Part shown: positions 8,980-16,784 of the stretch, piece by piece
Layout of the letters: each line of letters starts with the position of its first letter
Position numbering within the stretch: the stretch's first letter is position 1
Assembly (NCBI GenBank): GCA_964354375.1
Contig: CAYGZQ010000060.1
Coordinates: 7,898-24,763 of the forward strand
Length of the DNA: 16,866 nucleotides
Direction of reading: 5' to 3'
Source: CAYGZQ01 sp964354375 [NCBI: uncultured Planctomycetota bacterium]
GTDB lineage: Bacteria > JAJVIF01 > JAPKYR01
Program-made: the position numbers and the translations under genes
The notes under the pieces: generated by a model
The model's input: only the letters and a program-made list of their open reading frames with translations
Databases searched by the model: none
What the model was told of the DNA's origin: nothing

Positions 8980-9965
8980 AAAAGGTCGTGACGTTCGGCG
9001 AGGTGATGATGCGGCTGACGCCGGTCGGAGACGATCTTCTGGTGCAAGCCCAGGCGTTCAATGCGCATATCGGGGGAAGCGAATACAACGTGGCGGCGGG
9101 GCTTGTTGCGCTGGGGGTCCCGGCGATGTGCGTCACGAGGCTTCCGGACAACCCGCTGGGACGGAACGCGCTGAGGGCGATGCGGTCGAACGGTGTGGAG
9201 ACGCCGGACGACACGCTGTCTCCCCAGGGGCGTCTCGGCATCTATTTCCTCGAGCAGGGATCGTCGCCGCGTCCGAATCGCGTCGTATACGATCGCGGAG
9301 AGTCGTCGCTCGTGAAGGCGGCTGCGTCGGGCGCGTTCGACTGGGACAGGTATCTTGGGGATGCGCGATGGTTTCATGTGTCCGGCATCACCCCTGCACT
9401 GAGCCCGGGCCTCCTGCAGGCGACGCAGAACGCGGTCCGCGCGTGCCGCGTGGAAAGCATCCCGGTAAGTTTCGACATCAACTATCGTGCGAAGTTGTGG
9501 GCGCCCGACAAAGCTCGAACCGTCCTGGAGCCGCTTCTCAGGGACGCATCGGTCATCGTGAGCACCGAGGAGGACGTCGAAAGAGTTTTCGGCATCAACG
9601 GTTCGACGCCAAGAGAACTTGTGGAGAGGGCAAGGGAGAGATTCGGGGTCGAGACGGTCGCGATCACGCTTCGGGAAATGATATCGGTCCGTCGGAATCG
9701 ATGGAGCGGTTGCGCGGTCGGGCCGGCCGGATATTTCGAGAGCCGCTGGTACGACGTGGAGATCGTCGATCGAGTGGGCGCAGGAGACTCGTTCACCGCC
9801 GGACTGGTAGCGGGTCTCATGGAACGGGACGTTGGATATGCAGTCAACATGGCGGCTGCGTTTTCGGCGCTGAAGCAGACGATGCCGGGCGATGTGTGCC
9901 TTGCGACGCGTGCGCAGGTCGAGGAGCTTGTTGAAAGAGGCAGCGCAGGACGAATCCAACGGTGA
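8976..9965 (+). CDS. PfkB-family sugar kinase, probable 2-keto-3-deoxygluconate kinase
   Basis: ATP-dependent ribokinase-fold kinase of 329 residues, probably phosphorylating 2-keto-3-deoxygluconate or -galactonate to feed the aldolase just upstream. Motifs: N-terminal GGSEYNVAAGLVALG (33-47), FDINYRAKLW (166-175), which is typical of KDG kinases, and the PfkB C-terminal signature DRVGAGDSFTAGL (265-277) with catalytic Asp271 and the GAGD anion hole. The reading frame is open further upstream, but the start is GTG 8976: it overlaps the aldolase stop by 4 nt, has GGAGGAAGG (8961-8969) upstream, and gives the family's usual beginning MKKVVTFGEVM. Specificity for KDG over another sugar rests on its pairing with the aldolase. 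Confidence 0.9.
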   Translation: MKKVVTFGEVMMRLTPVGDDLLVQAQAFNAHIGGSEYNVAAGLVALGVPAMCVTRLPDNPLGRNALRAMRSNGVETPDDTLSPQGRLGIYFLEQGSSPRPNRVVYDRGESSLVKAAASGAFDWDRYLGDARWFHVSGITPALSPGLLQATQNAVRACRVESIPVSFDINYRAKLWAPDKARTVLEPLLRDASVIVSTEEDVERVFGINGSTPRELVERARERFGVETVAITLREMISVRRNRWSGCAVGPAGYFESRWYDVEIVDRVGAGDSFTAGLVAGLMERDVGYAVNMAAAFSALKQTMPGDVCLATRAQVEELVERGSAGRIQR

Positions 9966-9969
9966 CAAC

Positions 9970-11025
9970 ATGAAGGGCCGGGAGCGAGCATTGAAAGGGC
10001 TGCGCCGGGAGCGTCTCGACAGGGTCCCGATCTACTCCCATTTTCGAAATGCCGCTGCGATCGAGAAAGTGACCGGTCTGGATTTCGAGGCCGACCCGTT
10101 CGCGGCGACCGCGGCGGCGTATCGCGCGCTCGAGATCGACATGACGAAGGAGATCTCGGTGCCGTTCTCTCAAGCGCCGCCCGGATACATGATCAATGCG
10201 ACGGGATACGGCATCAACCGGTTGGCGCCGGAGGTGAGGGATATCGGGGAATTCGTCCAGGCGGTGAGACGGCTTCCTGGGATCGATGAGCTGCGGCGGA
10301 ACTGCGATTTTGAAGGGAGGGTGAAATCGCTCAGGGAATGGTTTGAGCGGCAACAGGATGCGGTCGGGGAGTCGACACTGGTCACAGGGCAGATCGGGGG
10401 ATGTTTCGACCCGAATCTGGAAAAGTTCGGATATGAAACGTTTATGTCGGCGCTGATCATGGAGCCCGGTGCGGCGGAGGCAGCGATAGGGTATCACGCA
10501 TCGGAGCGGCGGCTGGACGCGGAGGTTTTTGTGGAGGCGGGATGCTCGGACGCGGTGATGTACTGCGACGACATCGCGGGGCTGACCGGATTGCTCGCTC
10601 CGCCTCAGATAATGCGGGAGATGTGGCTTCCCAATCTGCGCCGGGCCATTCAACCGTTGATGGACGCAGGCATATTCGTGATCTACCATTCCGACGGCGA
10701 CATCCGCGCGCTGCTTGACGATATCGCGGACTGCGGATTCAGGGGGCTTCATCCGCTCGAGCCGAAGGCGAACATGGACCCGCTCGACATCAAACCTCGA
10801 TGGGGCGAGAGACTCGTTTTATTCGGAGGACTGTGCCAGGTTACGATCCTGCCGTTCGGTACGGAGGCGGAAGTGAGGGCTGAAGTGCGAAGGCTGATCG
10901 ACGGGGCATCGCCGGGCGGCGGATATTTCATCGGATCGTCGGGCATGTGCGGTCCCGACATCCCCCCGGAGAATGCGATCGCATGGGTGGAAGAGGCGAA
11001 GAGGTACGGGTGCCGGCCGCTGTAA
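9970..11025 (+). CDS. Uroporphyrinogen decarboxylase-family (UROD/MtaA-like) protein
   Basis: A TIM-barrel protein of 351 residues from the HemE/MtaA superfamily. The start pattern GRERALKGLRRERLDRVPI (3-21) is the hallmark of the non-haem UROD-like group. Near 240-270 lies YHSDGDIRALLDDI followed by GLHPLEP, also typical of that group. The N-terminal half lacks the arginine/aspartate pattern expected of true porphyrinogen decarboxylase, and no haem or corrinoid genes are nearby, so a haem role is unlikely. Relatives include corrinoid methyltransferases and proteins of unknown function that often sit in sugar clusters. The ATG at 9970 lies 4 bp after the kinase stop; a longer reading to 9892 would run into the kinase gene and lacks a sensible N-terminus. 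Last gene of the operon. Function unknown. Confidence 0.85.
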   Translation: MKGRERALKGLRRERLDRVPIYSHFRNAAAIEKVTGLDFEADPFAATAAAYRALEIDMTKEISVPFSQAPPGYMINATGYGINRLAPEVRDIGEFVQAVRRLPGIDELRRNCDFEGRVKSLREWFERQQDAVGESTLVTGQIGGCFDPNLEKFGYETFMSALIMEPGAAEAAIGYHASERRLDAEVFVEAGCSDAVMYCDDIAGLTGLLAPPQIMREMWLPNLRRAIQPLMDAGIFVIYHSDGDIRALLDDIADCGFRGLHPLEPKANMDPLDIKPRWGERLVLFGGLCQVTILPFGTEAEVRAEVRRLIDGASPGGGYFIGSSGMCGPDIPPENAIAWVEEAKRYGCRPL

Positions 11026-11045
11026 TCGCCTCATGACTCGCAGCG

Positions 11046-12107
11046 CTAGTCGATCGAGATGGCGCGGTTTTCCTCGGCGGAGCGGCGGACCGCCTCCACA
11101 ACCTTCAGTGTCTGAACGCCGATCTCGCCCGGGGTCTCCACGGGCGCGGTTCCGCGAATCGCGTGCGCGAAGAGGCGATGCGGCTCGTACTGCGGCATGA
11201 GCTGCATGACCTTGTTGGCAAGGTCGGGCATCGAGAGCTCGTGGATTTCGCCGACGCGCCCCGAGTCCCAGACCTCGCCCGCGAACAACTCTCTGGTCTG
11301 CCACCTTACACCCTCTTCGTCACGCGTTATCATCCCGTCGGTGCCGAAGAGCTCGAGCGAGTCTCTCATCGTGGCGAAGCTGGAGAGGAACACGCCCAGA
11401 GTGCCGTCATGAAATTTCACCACCGCCGCAGTGGTTTCGTCCTTCGGAAAACGAGCGGGCTCGATCTTGGACGTGGTGAGAGCGGTGACCTGGGCGATCG
11501 TTCGATCGAGGATGAACTGGGCGATGTCGAGATGATGAATCGCGAGCTGTATGAAAGAGCCGCCGCCGATTCTCTCGGGGGAGGATCGCCAGTTGTCGGG
11601 CGACGGGGGACGTCTGAGGTGATTCACGTGGGCGAGCGCGGCGCTCAAAACGGTGATTCGTCCGAAGCATCCCGCCTGGACCATTGAGCGTATCTGGCGA
11701 TAGATCGGGTCGCTTCGCTCGAGCATCACAACTCCCAGGAGTCGCCCCGCGCTCTTTGCTGCGTCGACCATTTCCTGGGCTTCGATTACGTTTCGAGCCA
11801 GGGGTTTCTGCACCATGCAATGCTTTCCGGCCGCGACGGCCTCGAGCGCCATGGGTTTGTGCATATCGTTCGGCGTATTGATGACGACGAGCTCGATGTC
11901 GTCGGCGAGGAGGTCGGCGAAATTGCGATGGTGTCGAGCGATGGAGAACTCGGACGCGACGCGCTCGGCGGCGCCGGCATCGATGTCCTGCACGGCGACC
12001 ACGTCGATCTCGGGTACGCCCCGGATTCCCGCGAGCATCGACGGGGTGATCCCGCCGCATCCGGCGATCCCCATTTTCACGGGTTTGATCTTTTCCAGAT
12101 GGGCCAT
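11046..12107 (-). CDS. Gfo/Idh/MocA-family NAD(P)-dependent oxidoreductase
   Basis: Two-domain sugar oxidoreductase of 353 residues. The N-terminal Rossmann motif is GIAGCGGI (13-20), followed by acidic Asp41/Asp43 in VAVQDIDAG, consistent with NAD(H), and NTPNDMHKP (77-85). The family EKP motif reads QKP (100-102), keeping Lys101. The C-terminal active-site helix reads GGGSFIQLAIHHLD (181-194), where members usually have DxGxHxxD: His191 and Asp194 are kept, but the first Asp is Gln187. Likely substrates are sugars, inositols or sugar acids; which one is not readable. It is the last gene of the minus-strand operon, 9 bp after the secreted protein gene, and converges on the UROD-like gene with a 20-bp gap that shows no terminator hairpin. 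AGGAG upstream is 12 bases from the ATG, a long spacing. Confidence 0.92.
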   Translation of the reverse strand: MAHLEKIKPVKMGIAGCGGITPSMLAGIRGVPEIDVVAVQDIDAGAAERVASEFSIARHHRNFADLLADDIELVVINTPNDMHKPMALEAVAAGKHCMVQKPLARNVIEAQEMVDAAKSAGRLLGVVMLERSDPIYRQIRSMVQAGCFGRITVLSAALAHVNHLRRPPSPDNWRSSPERIGGGSFIQLAIHHLDIAQFILDRTIAQVTALTTSKIEPARFPKDETTAAVVKFHDGTLGVFLSSFATMRDSLELFGTDGMITRDEEGVRWQTRELFAGEVWDSGRVGEIHELSMPDLANKVMQLMPQYEPHRLFAHAIRGTAPVETPGEIGVQTLKVVEAVRRSAEENRAISID

Positions 12108-12116
12108 GTTTTGTCG

Positions 12117-14969
12117 CTACTCCTGCCCGATGGGAACTTGAGTGATGGTCAGTCGATTGAAATCGAGGGTCCGGATATCGCTTAAGCCTCTGATCGTAAT
12201 GATTCTCTCGTTCACCGCGGCCTGCACGAACGGTCCGTCGAACAACCGGTCGGATTGAAAGATCCAGTCCTGGCCGTTCAGAAGGCGCCTCTCGCCCGAC
12301 CAGATGAACGAGAGCCTGTCGCCGTGCCGATCCGTGTAATTCACGACCGGACCGTCCGGGCTCTGAATCAGGTCGGGCTTTTGAAGGGCAATGACGGCGC
12401 CCATGAATTCGTCGAATGCGCCGTCGGTAGCGGGCCTGCCGATCTCGACGGCAAACGCGGTCTGACCCGCTGGAATCTGCAGACGGTGCGCAGGCGGGAA
12501 ACCTTCATTCGGCTCATCCACCCATTCCCCTTCCGAACATGGATAAATCGCAATGTATGTATTCCCGTCGTGGCCGAAAATCCATCCGTCAGCGCTCAAG
12601 GTCTGCAGGCAGTCGGGCACGTACAGAGCCACCAACTCGTGCGTGGTCCCTTCAGGGATATTGTAGACCGCGAGGAGAGTGTCATCGACCTGGAACGTGC
12701 GCTCGAACGGCGAGCTCGAGCACAGTTTCTGGGGGTTCGTGTAGGTCGATTTCTGCGCCTGGACCGACGCGGTGAGCATGTGCGGGTCCTCGGGAAAGAA
12801 CATGGCAAGCTCGTACGCAGCGTAGTAGGGATGGAGCGAGAAGAGCGTGGTGTTGGGAGCCGAGCCGATCCAGGTGACGTCCCACGTGTGCTGCTGGATC
12901 GGCTGAAGTATGCCGCCCTGGAGGGATCCGAGGCAGAAGTCGGGGGTCATAAAAGTATACTTATAAACCGGTGAATTCAGGAGCTCGGAGTAGCGCATCT
13001 GGTTCCGGACGCGCTTGACCTCGGTGTGAATGTAAGGTTCGTCACGGGTCAGGGCGATGTCGGCGATCGCCCTCGGGCAACGGTATGACGAATAGACGCC
13101 GTTGACGCCCCAGGAGTGATAATCAGCAGGCAGGTCGATTCCGCCGAAGTAGAGATAGAAATGTCCGGACGCCGGATCGTGATCGCCCATCACGACGGTG
13201 GGATCGTACATGCGCGAATGTCCGCCGCAATACCGGCCCTGCAGCGACTCCGCGGCCATGTCGGCAAGGAGAAGATCGATGATCATCCCGATCTTCCGCT
13301 TCAACGCGGGATCCTTGGCAAACTCATAGAGAAGAAGGCAGGGAGCCATGTAGGTATTGTAATAATGAGGCGAATCGAATTCGCCCTGACCGATGGTGGT
13401 CGTGATCCTGGTCCACTCGTTTATCCAGCCCAGCGCATCGTCGTAGTTCTCCTGCGCTGTCATGCCGGTATACCATTCCGAGGCCGGCGTCGCAGGCCAG
13501 GTCTGCGCGCTGAGCAAAACGGTTGTGTAATACATGAGCCAATGATTTTCCGTGTCGCCGCGATAGACGTTGTTCTCTATAAGCCCCTCGCGGATCAGTT
13601 CTTTCAGGTCGTCGGGAAGCTGGTCCTGGCAGTTCAGGTAGAAAGAGATTGCCGGGAATGAGTCGAACATGGAATGTCCGAAGTCGGAGTATCGCGCCCT
13701 GAGATCGTCCCAGAGCGCATCGGTGGCGCGACCCTCGCGTATCAGGGCGATCGCGCTGAACGAATCGACATGCTGTCCTTCCTTGAGATCGGCGAGACTC
13801 TTTTCGGTGCTGGCAGCGAGCACTGATGCGACGGCATCGGCCCTCTCGTCAAAACCGGGCGCGCAGTCTTCGCGGAACTCTCCGCCGGGGGGCGCGAAGC
13901 TGTTGATGGCGAGATAGTCCCACTCACCTGACGGCGGCTCCTCGGGACCCCGATACAGCTCTCCCTGCCAGAGGTCGAAAATCACGGCGTCGTGAAAAAC
14001 CTCGTTCCCCTGGTCGTCGAGAAGATGCCGCCATGTTGCCGCGTTGTCGTCGCTGACGTAGAAGCCGTCACGGGAGCCGGCGTAGATTTTCTCGGGATCG
14101 GAGGAATCGACGAGCAGCGCATAGACCGGCGCGAAATCGCCGAAGCCCTCCACACTCTCGCGCCATGCCGCTCCGCCGTCCGGACTGAATGCAACGCCTT
14201 TTAACATTCCGCAGTAAATCCATTCGGGATGTTGCGGATTCTGAATGACTCGATTGACCACGTCGCCCGTGCCGTCGACCCTGTCCCATGTGTCGCCTGA
14301 ATCGTTGGACTTCCACAAACCTTCGCCGTCGGTGCCGATCCACAGGGCTTTCTCATCGCGCGAGTCCTGCAGAATGGATCTGATCGGTGAATCTGGTCCG
14401 ACATGTCGGTAGCCGGCTCCGCGGTCGGCTGTAACGTAGAGCCCGTCCTCAGTGCCGATGAACACTCGATCAGGGTCGCCGCGGTCGAGGCAGACGGTGT
14501 CGACGTATCGGAAGGGCTGGGGCTCGCCGGGACGTGTCCATGTTTTCGCGCCGTCTTCGCTCAGGAAGAGCCCGTACGAGCCGGCGGCCCAGATAACAAG
14601 CGGGCTCTCGGGACCGATGGCGACGTCCTGGATTTCGGCCATGCGCCAGCCTCCGGACACTCTCCAGTTTCGTCCGCCGTCGGTGCTCGCGAGCACGCCG
14701 TTGCCGCAGGCGCAGCAGACGGTTTTGCCTTGCGAGTCGACATCGATGGCGCTGGTGATGAGCGTATCCCAGGCCATGTGATTCCATGTCAGGCCGCCGT
14801 CCGCACTTTGGTGGGGACCGGTGGTGAGGGTGCGGTCGCCGATGTTGTCGCCGGTATAGAAATAAATAGTGCAGATCAAAACATTGTCGGTCGGGGTTTC
14901 CGAAGTCGCCCCGACGACCCCTGTCATGAGAATGGTCAAAATGATCAGCAGGGAAAGATGGGCTTTCAT
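12117..14969 (-). CDS. Secreted protein with seven-Asp-box beta-propeller and toroid polysaccharide-lyase-like domain
   Basis: Exported protein of 950 residues. A signal peptide occupies about 1-21 (LLIILTILMTGVVGA, likely cut after Ala21). Residues 30-340 carry seven Asp-box units (SxDxGxxW) starting near 55, 95, 137, 180 (degenerate), 221, 262 and 306, consistent with a seven-bladed BNR/VPS10-type propeller. Residues 370-740 are mainly helical. ENHWLMYYT (474-482) and GEFDSPHYYNTYMAP (529-543) resemble the Asn/His and His/Tyr segments of heparinase/alginate-lyase-type (alpha/alpha) toroids. The end (750-950) looks like a beta-sandwich, as in those lyases. I infer a glycan lyase or hydrolase acting on a uronate polymer; a purely binding role is possible. 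The ATG overlaps the lipoprotein stop by 4 nt, with GGGAGT upstream. The lyase assignment is tentative; the propeller is clear. Confidence 0.75.
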   Translation of the reverse strand: MKAHLSLLIILTILMTGVVGATSETPTDNVLICTIYFYTGDNIGDRTLTTGPHQSADGGLTWNHMAWDTLITSAIDVDSQGKTVCCACGNGVLASTDGGRNWRVSGGWRMAEIQDVAIGPESPLVIWAAGSYGLFLSEDGAKTWTRPGEPQPFRYVDTVCLDRGDPDRVFIGTEDGLYVTADRGAGYRHVGPDSPIRSILQDSRDEKALWIGTDGEGLWKSNDSGDTWDRVDGTGDVVNRVIQNPQHPEWIYCGMLKGVAFSPDGGAAWRESVEGFGDFAPVYALLVDSSDPEKIYAGSRDGFYVSDDNAATWRHLLDDQGNEVFHDAVIFDLWQGELYRGPEEPPSGEWDYLAINSFAPPGGEFREDCAPGFDERADAVASVLAASTEKSLADLKEGQHVDSFSAIALIREGRATDALWDDLRARYSDFGHSMFDSFPAISFYLNCQDQLPDDLKELIREGLIENNVYRGDTENHWLMYYTTVLLSAQTWPATPASEWYTGMTAQENYDDALGWINEWTRITTTIGQGEFDSPHYYNTYMAPCLLLYEFAKDPALKRKIGMIIDLLLADMAAESLQGRYCGGHSRMYDPTVVMGDHDPASGHFYLYFGGIDLPADYHSWGVNGVYSSYRCPRAIADIALTRDEPYIHTEVKRVRNQMRYSELLNSPVYKYTFMTPDFCLGSLQGGILQPIQQHTWDVTWIGSAPNTTLFSLHPYYAAYELAMFFPEDPHMLTASVQAQKSTYTNPQKLCSSSPFERTFQVDDTLLAVYNIPEGTTHELVALYVPDCLQTLSADGWIFGHDGNTYIAIYPCSEGEWVDEPNEGFPPAHRLQIPAGQTAFAVEIGRPATDGAFDEFMGAVIALQKPDLIQSPDGPVVNYTDRHGDRLSFIWSGERRLLNGQDWIFQSDRLFDGPFVQAAVNERIITIRGLSDIRTLDFNRLTITQVPIGQE

Positions 14970-16708
14970 TCTGTACTCCCGGAAGAAGTGTCTTGTTGTT
15001 CGATCTGTGAGATGGCGACGAGGGCGGCAAGCTTTATCTCGCCGATGTCGGACTCGGCAAGTTCTCTGAGTGCGGGAAGCGCCTCAGCGGCATCGGGACC
15101 GATCTCGCCCAGTTGGATAATCGCAGCGATCCTCACGCCCCGGCTCGAGTGGCCCGTCAGATCGATGAGCGTGCGGATGAGCTGGTCCATCGTTCCGCCG
15201 ACGGCGAGCATCGCCCTCGCCGCGGTCAACATATTTTCCCGGTTGTCGGTCTCAAGAAGATTGAGAAGGGACGGGATCGCGTCGCTCGCGTCGGGTCCGA
15301 TCTTGGCGAGCTCCTCCGCGGCCGCGTAGTTCTTCTGCACATCGACAAGCCCGACAAGGACCGGGATCACGCGCTCGTTCGGTCCTCTGATCCTGATGAC
15401 AGTCTGAGCGGCCGCAAGTCTCAACTCCCAGTTTGAATCGTTGAGCGTTTCATAGAGCGTCGGAAGGGCTTCTGTGAGATCGGCTTCGCCGAATGTGCCG
15501 GAGTTGAGGAGGTCGAGGACGAACATCGCGTGACTGCGAATGTCGGGATTCGTGCTGCCCAGGTTGCCGACGGCCGCGTCGATGACGAATTGATTCGATC
15601 CGCCGATATCGTTAAGCGCATACATCACGGCCGACCTGACGTCGGCGTTCTCGTCGCCTGCGAGGATGATAAGCCTGGGGAGCGCATCGCGAGCGTCGGG
15701 ACCGATACGTCCAAGAATCGAAACGACCTCCGCGAGCGCATCGCCCGACTCGGTGTCCAGTGCCGAGACGAGAAGTTGAAGGACTTGTTCTCTGTCCTGA
15801 CCGATGGAATAGAGCGCGCCGGCGGCGTTGTAGCGCAGGATTGGATTCGCGCCCTTATTATCGACTATCACACGAAGTGCGTCCGCAGCGTCGACCGCAT
15901 CCGGCCCGATGCCCCCGAGCGCGACCGCTGCGTTTGTGCGGTGATCGTAGCGGACTGTCCCGTCTATCGGGTCGACATAATCTTTGGATTGCACGAGAGC
16001 GATCAGGGTCGGCACCGCGTCTTTGGCGACGGGACCGAATCGCGCGAGAGTTTTGGCCGCGAAGGCCTGATCAGAGATGTCGCCGCTTTCAATAAGTCTT
16101 ATGCAAAAACGGATCGGGTCGATCGGTGACGATCCGATTTCGTCGGCATCCAGATCGTCCAGACGGAAAACGAATCGATCATCCCAGAAAACGGGCGCAT
16201 TCTCATCATTCAGAATTTCGTTCAGAGTTGCGAACTTGTCGCGCTCGCCGGGATCGATGGTGAATCCGGCTTTCATGATTTCGAGGCGGATTCGTGGGGA
16301 GCCGGTCTCCATGGCCTCGGTGAGCGCAGGGGTCGCGTCCTCTCCCCGGCCTTTCAGAACATCAACCGCGGCGACACGAACGGCCCATGCGGGATGCCCA
16401 AGGAGCGCGATCGCTTCTTCAGGTGTGGAGCCCTGCAGGACTTTTTTGAAATCAGCGACGGAATCCAGGTTTGTGCCGGTCAGATCCTCCCAAAGGCCCG
16501 GATGAGCTGCGTAGGCGGGATTCTTCTCCAATAGCCAGTCGATCTGCTCGGGGACGGACAGGTCGGACGGGGGGGTACGGGTGTCGGTAATTGTCGGGGC
16601 TTCATTGTTCGGACCGCCGGGAGCTTTCTCTGTCGGTTTGTTGCAGGAAGCCGCGATGAAGGCTGTGGCGACGGACGTGATGAGGATGAAGCGGATCAGC
16701 CTCGACAT
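14966..16708 (-). CDS. HEAT-repeat lipoprotein
   Basis: Protein of 580 residues with an N-terminal hydrophobic stretch (4-21) ending IAASC, so Cys22 is a probable lipid-attachment site; the box is imperfect, with Ala at -3. A low-complexity Pro/Asn/Thr linker (23-50) follows. From about 95 to 565 the protein is a helical solenoid of HEAT/PBS-lyase-like repeats, with IGPDA at 267-271, 335-339, 470-474 and 537-541, often followed by ALPxL. Such solenoids bind proteins or ligands; no catalytic motif is seen. The ATG follows a strong GGGAGGAG. The stop overlaps the next gene's start (ATGA), so the two are translationally coupled and may work together at the cell surface or in the periplasm. First gene of the minus-strand operon. 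Function unknown. Confidence 0.85.
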   Translation of the reverse strand: MSRLIRFILITSVATAFIAASCNKPTEKAPGGPNNEAPTITDTRTPPSDLSVPEQIDWLLEKNPAYAAHPGLWEDLTGTNLDSVADFKKVLQGSTPEEAIALLGHPAWAVRVAAVDVLKGRGEDATPALTEAMETGSPRIRLEIMKAGFTIDPGERDKFATLNEILNDENAPVFWDDRFVFRLDDLDADEIGSSPIDPIRFCIRLIESGDISDQAFAAKTLARFGPVAKDAVPTLIALVQSKDYVDPIDGTVRYDHRTNAAVALGGIGPDAVDAADALRVIVDNKGANPILRYNAAGALYSIGQDREQVLQLLVSALDTESGDALAEVVSILGRIGPDARDALPRLIILAGDENADVRSAVMYALNDIGGSNQFVIDAAVGNLGSTNPDIRSHAMFVLDLLNSGTFGEADLTEALPTLYETLNDSNWELRLAAAQTVIRIRGPNERVIPVLVGLVDVQKNYAAAEELAKIGPDASDAIPSLLNLLETDNRENMLTAARAMLAVGGTMDQLIRTLIDLTGHSSRGVRIAAIIQLGEIGPDAAEALPALRELAESDIGEIKLAALVAISQIEQQDTSSGSTE

Positions 16709-16719
16709 TTCTCCTCCCG

Positions 16720-16749
16720 TTGAGCGTGGGAGATTTCGCGCTCAATCTC
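16720..16749 (-). promoter_or_regulatory. Overlapping inverted repeats in the leader of the HEAT lipoprotein gene
   Basis: Two perfect inverted repeats interlock here. TTGAGCG (16720-16726) pairs with CGCTCAA (16739-16745), and GAGATT (16730-16735) pairs with AATCTC (16744-16749). They share bases 16744-16745 and cross each other, so in RNA they would be alternative or pseudoknotted. They lie a few bases upstream of the lipoprotein ribosome site. They could be an operator or a leader structure controlling translation; pairing is certain, role inferred. Confidence 0.4.
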
Positions 16750-16784
16750 GACGGTGACAATCTTAGCACAATCGCGGGATGGAG

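Noticed and set aside
9892-9969. Upstream extension of the UROD-like protein
   Set aside because: It would overlap the kinase C-terminus, while ATG 9970 gives the family's standard beginning.
8748-9971. Long open frame on the minus strand over the aldolase and kinase
   Set aside because: Composition is rich in Arg and His with no recognisable motif, and it lies opposite two genes with full family signatures; it is an antisense shadow of GC-rich codons.
9970-11025. Haem-pathway uroporphyrinogen decarboxylase (hemE)
   Set aside because: Expected N-terminal arginine/aspartate motifs are missing and the context is sugar catabolism.
11026-11045. Bidirectional terminator between the convergent operons
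   Set aside because: The 20-bp gap has no stem-loop or T-run.
12117-14969. Sialidase based on Asp-boxes
   Set aside because: Asp-boxes occur in many propellers; the sialidase FRIP motif and arginine triad are not visible, and the C-terminal half fits a toroid enzyme better.
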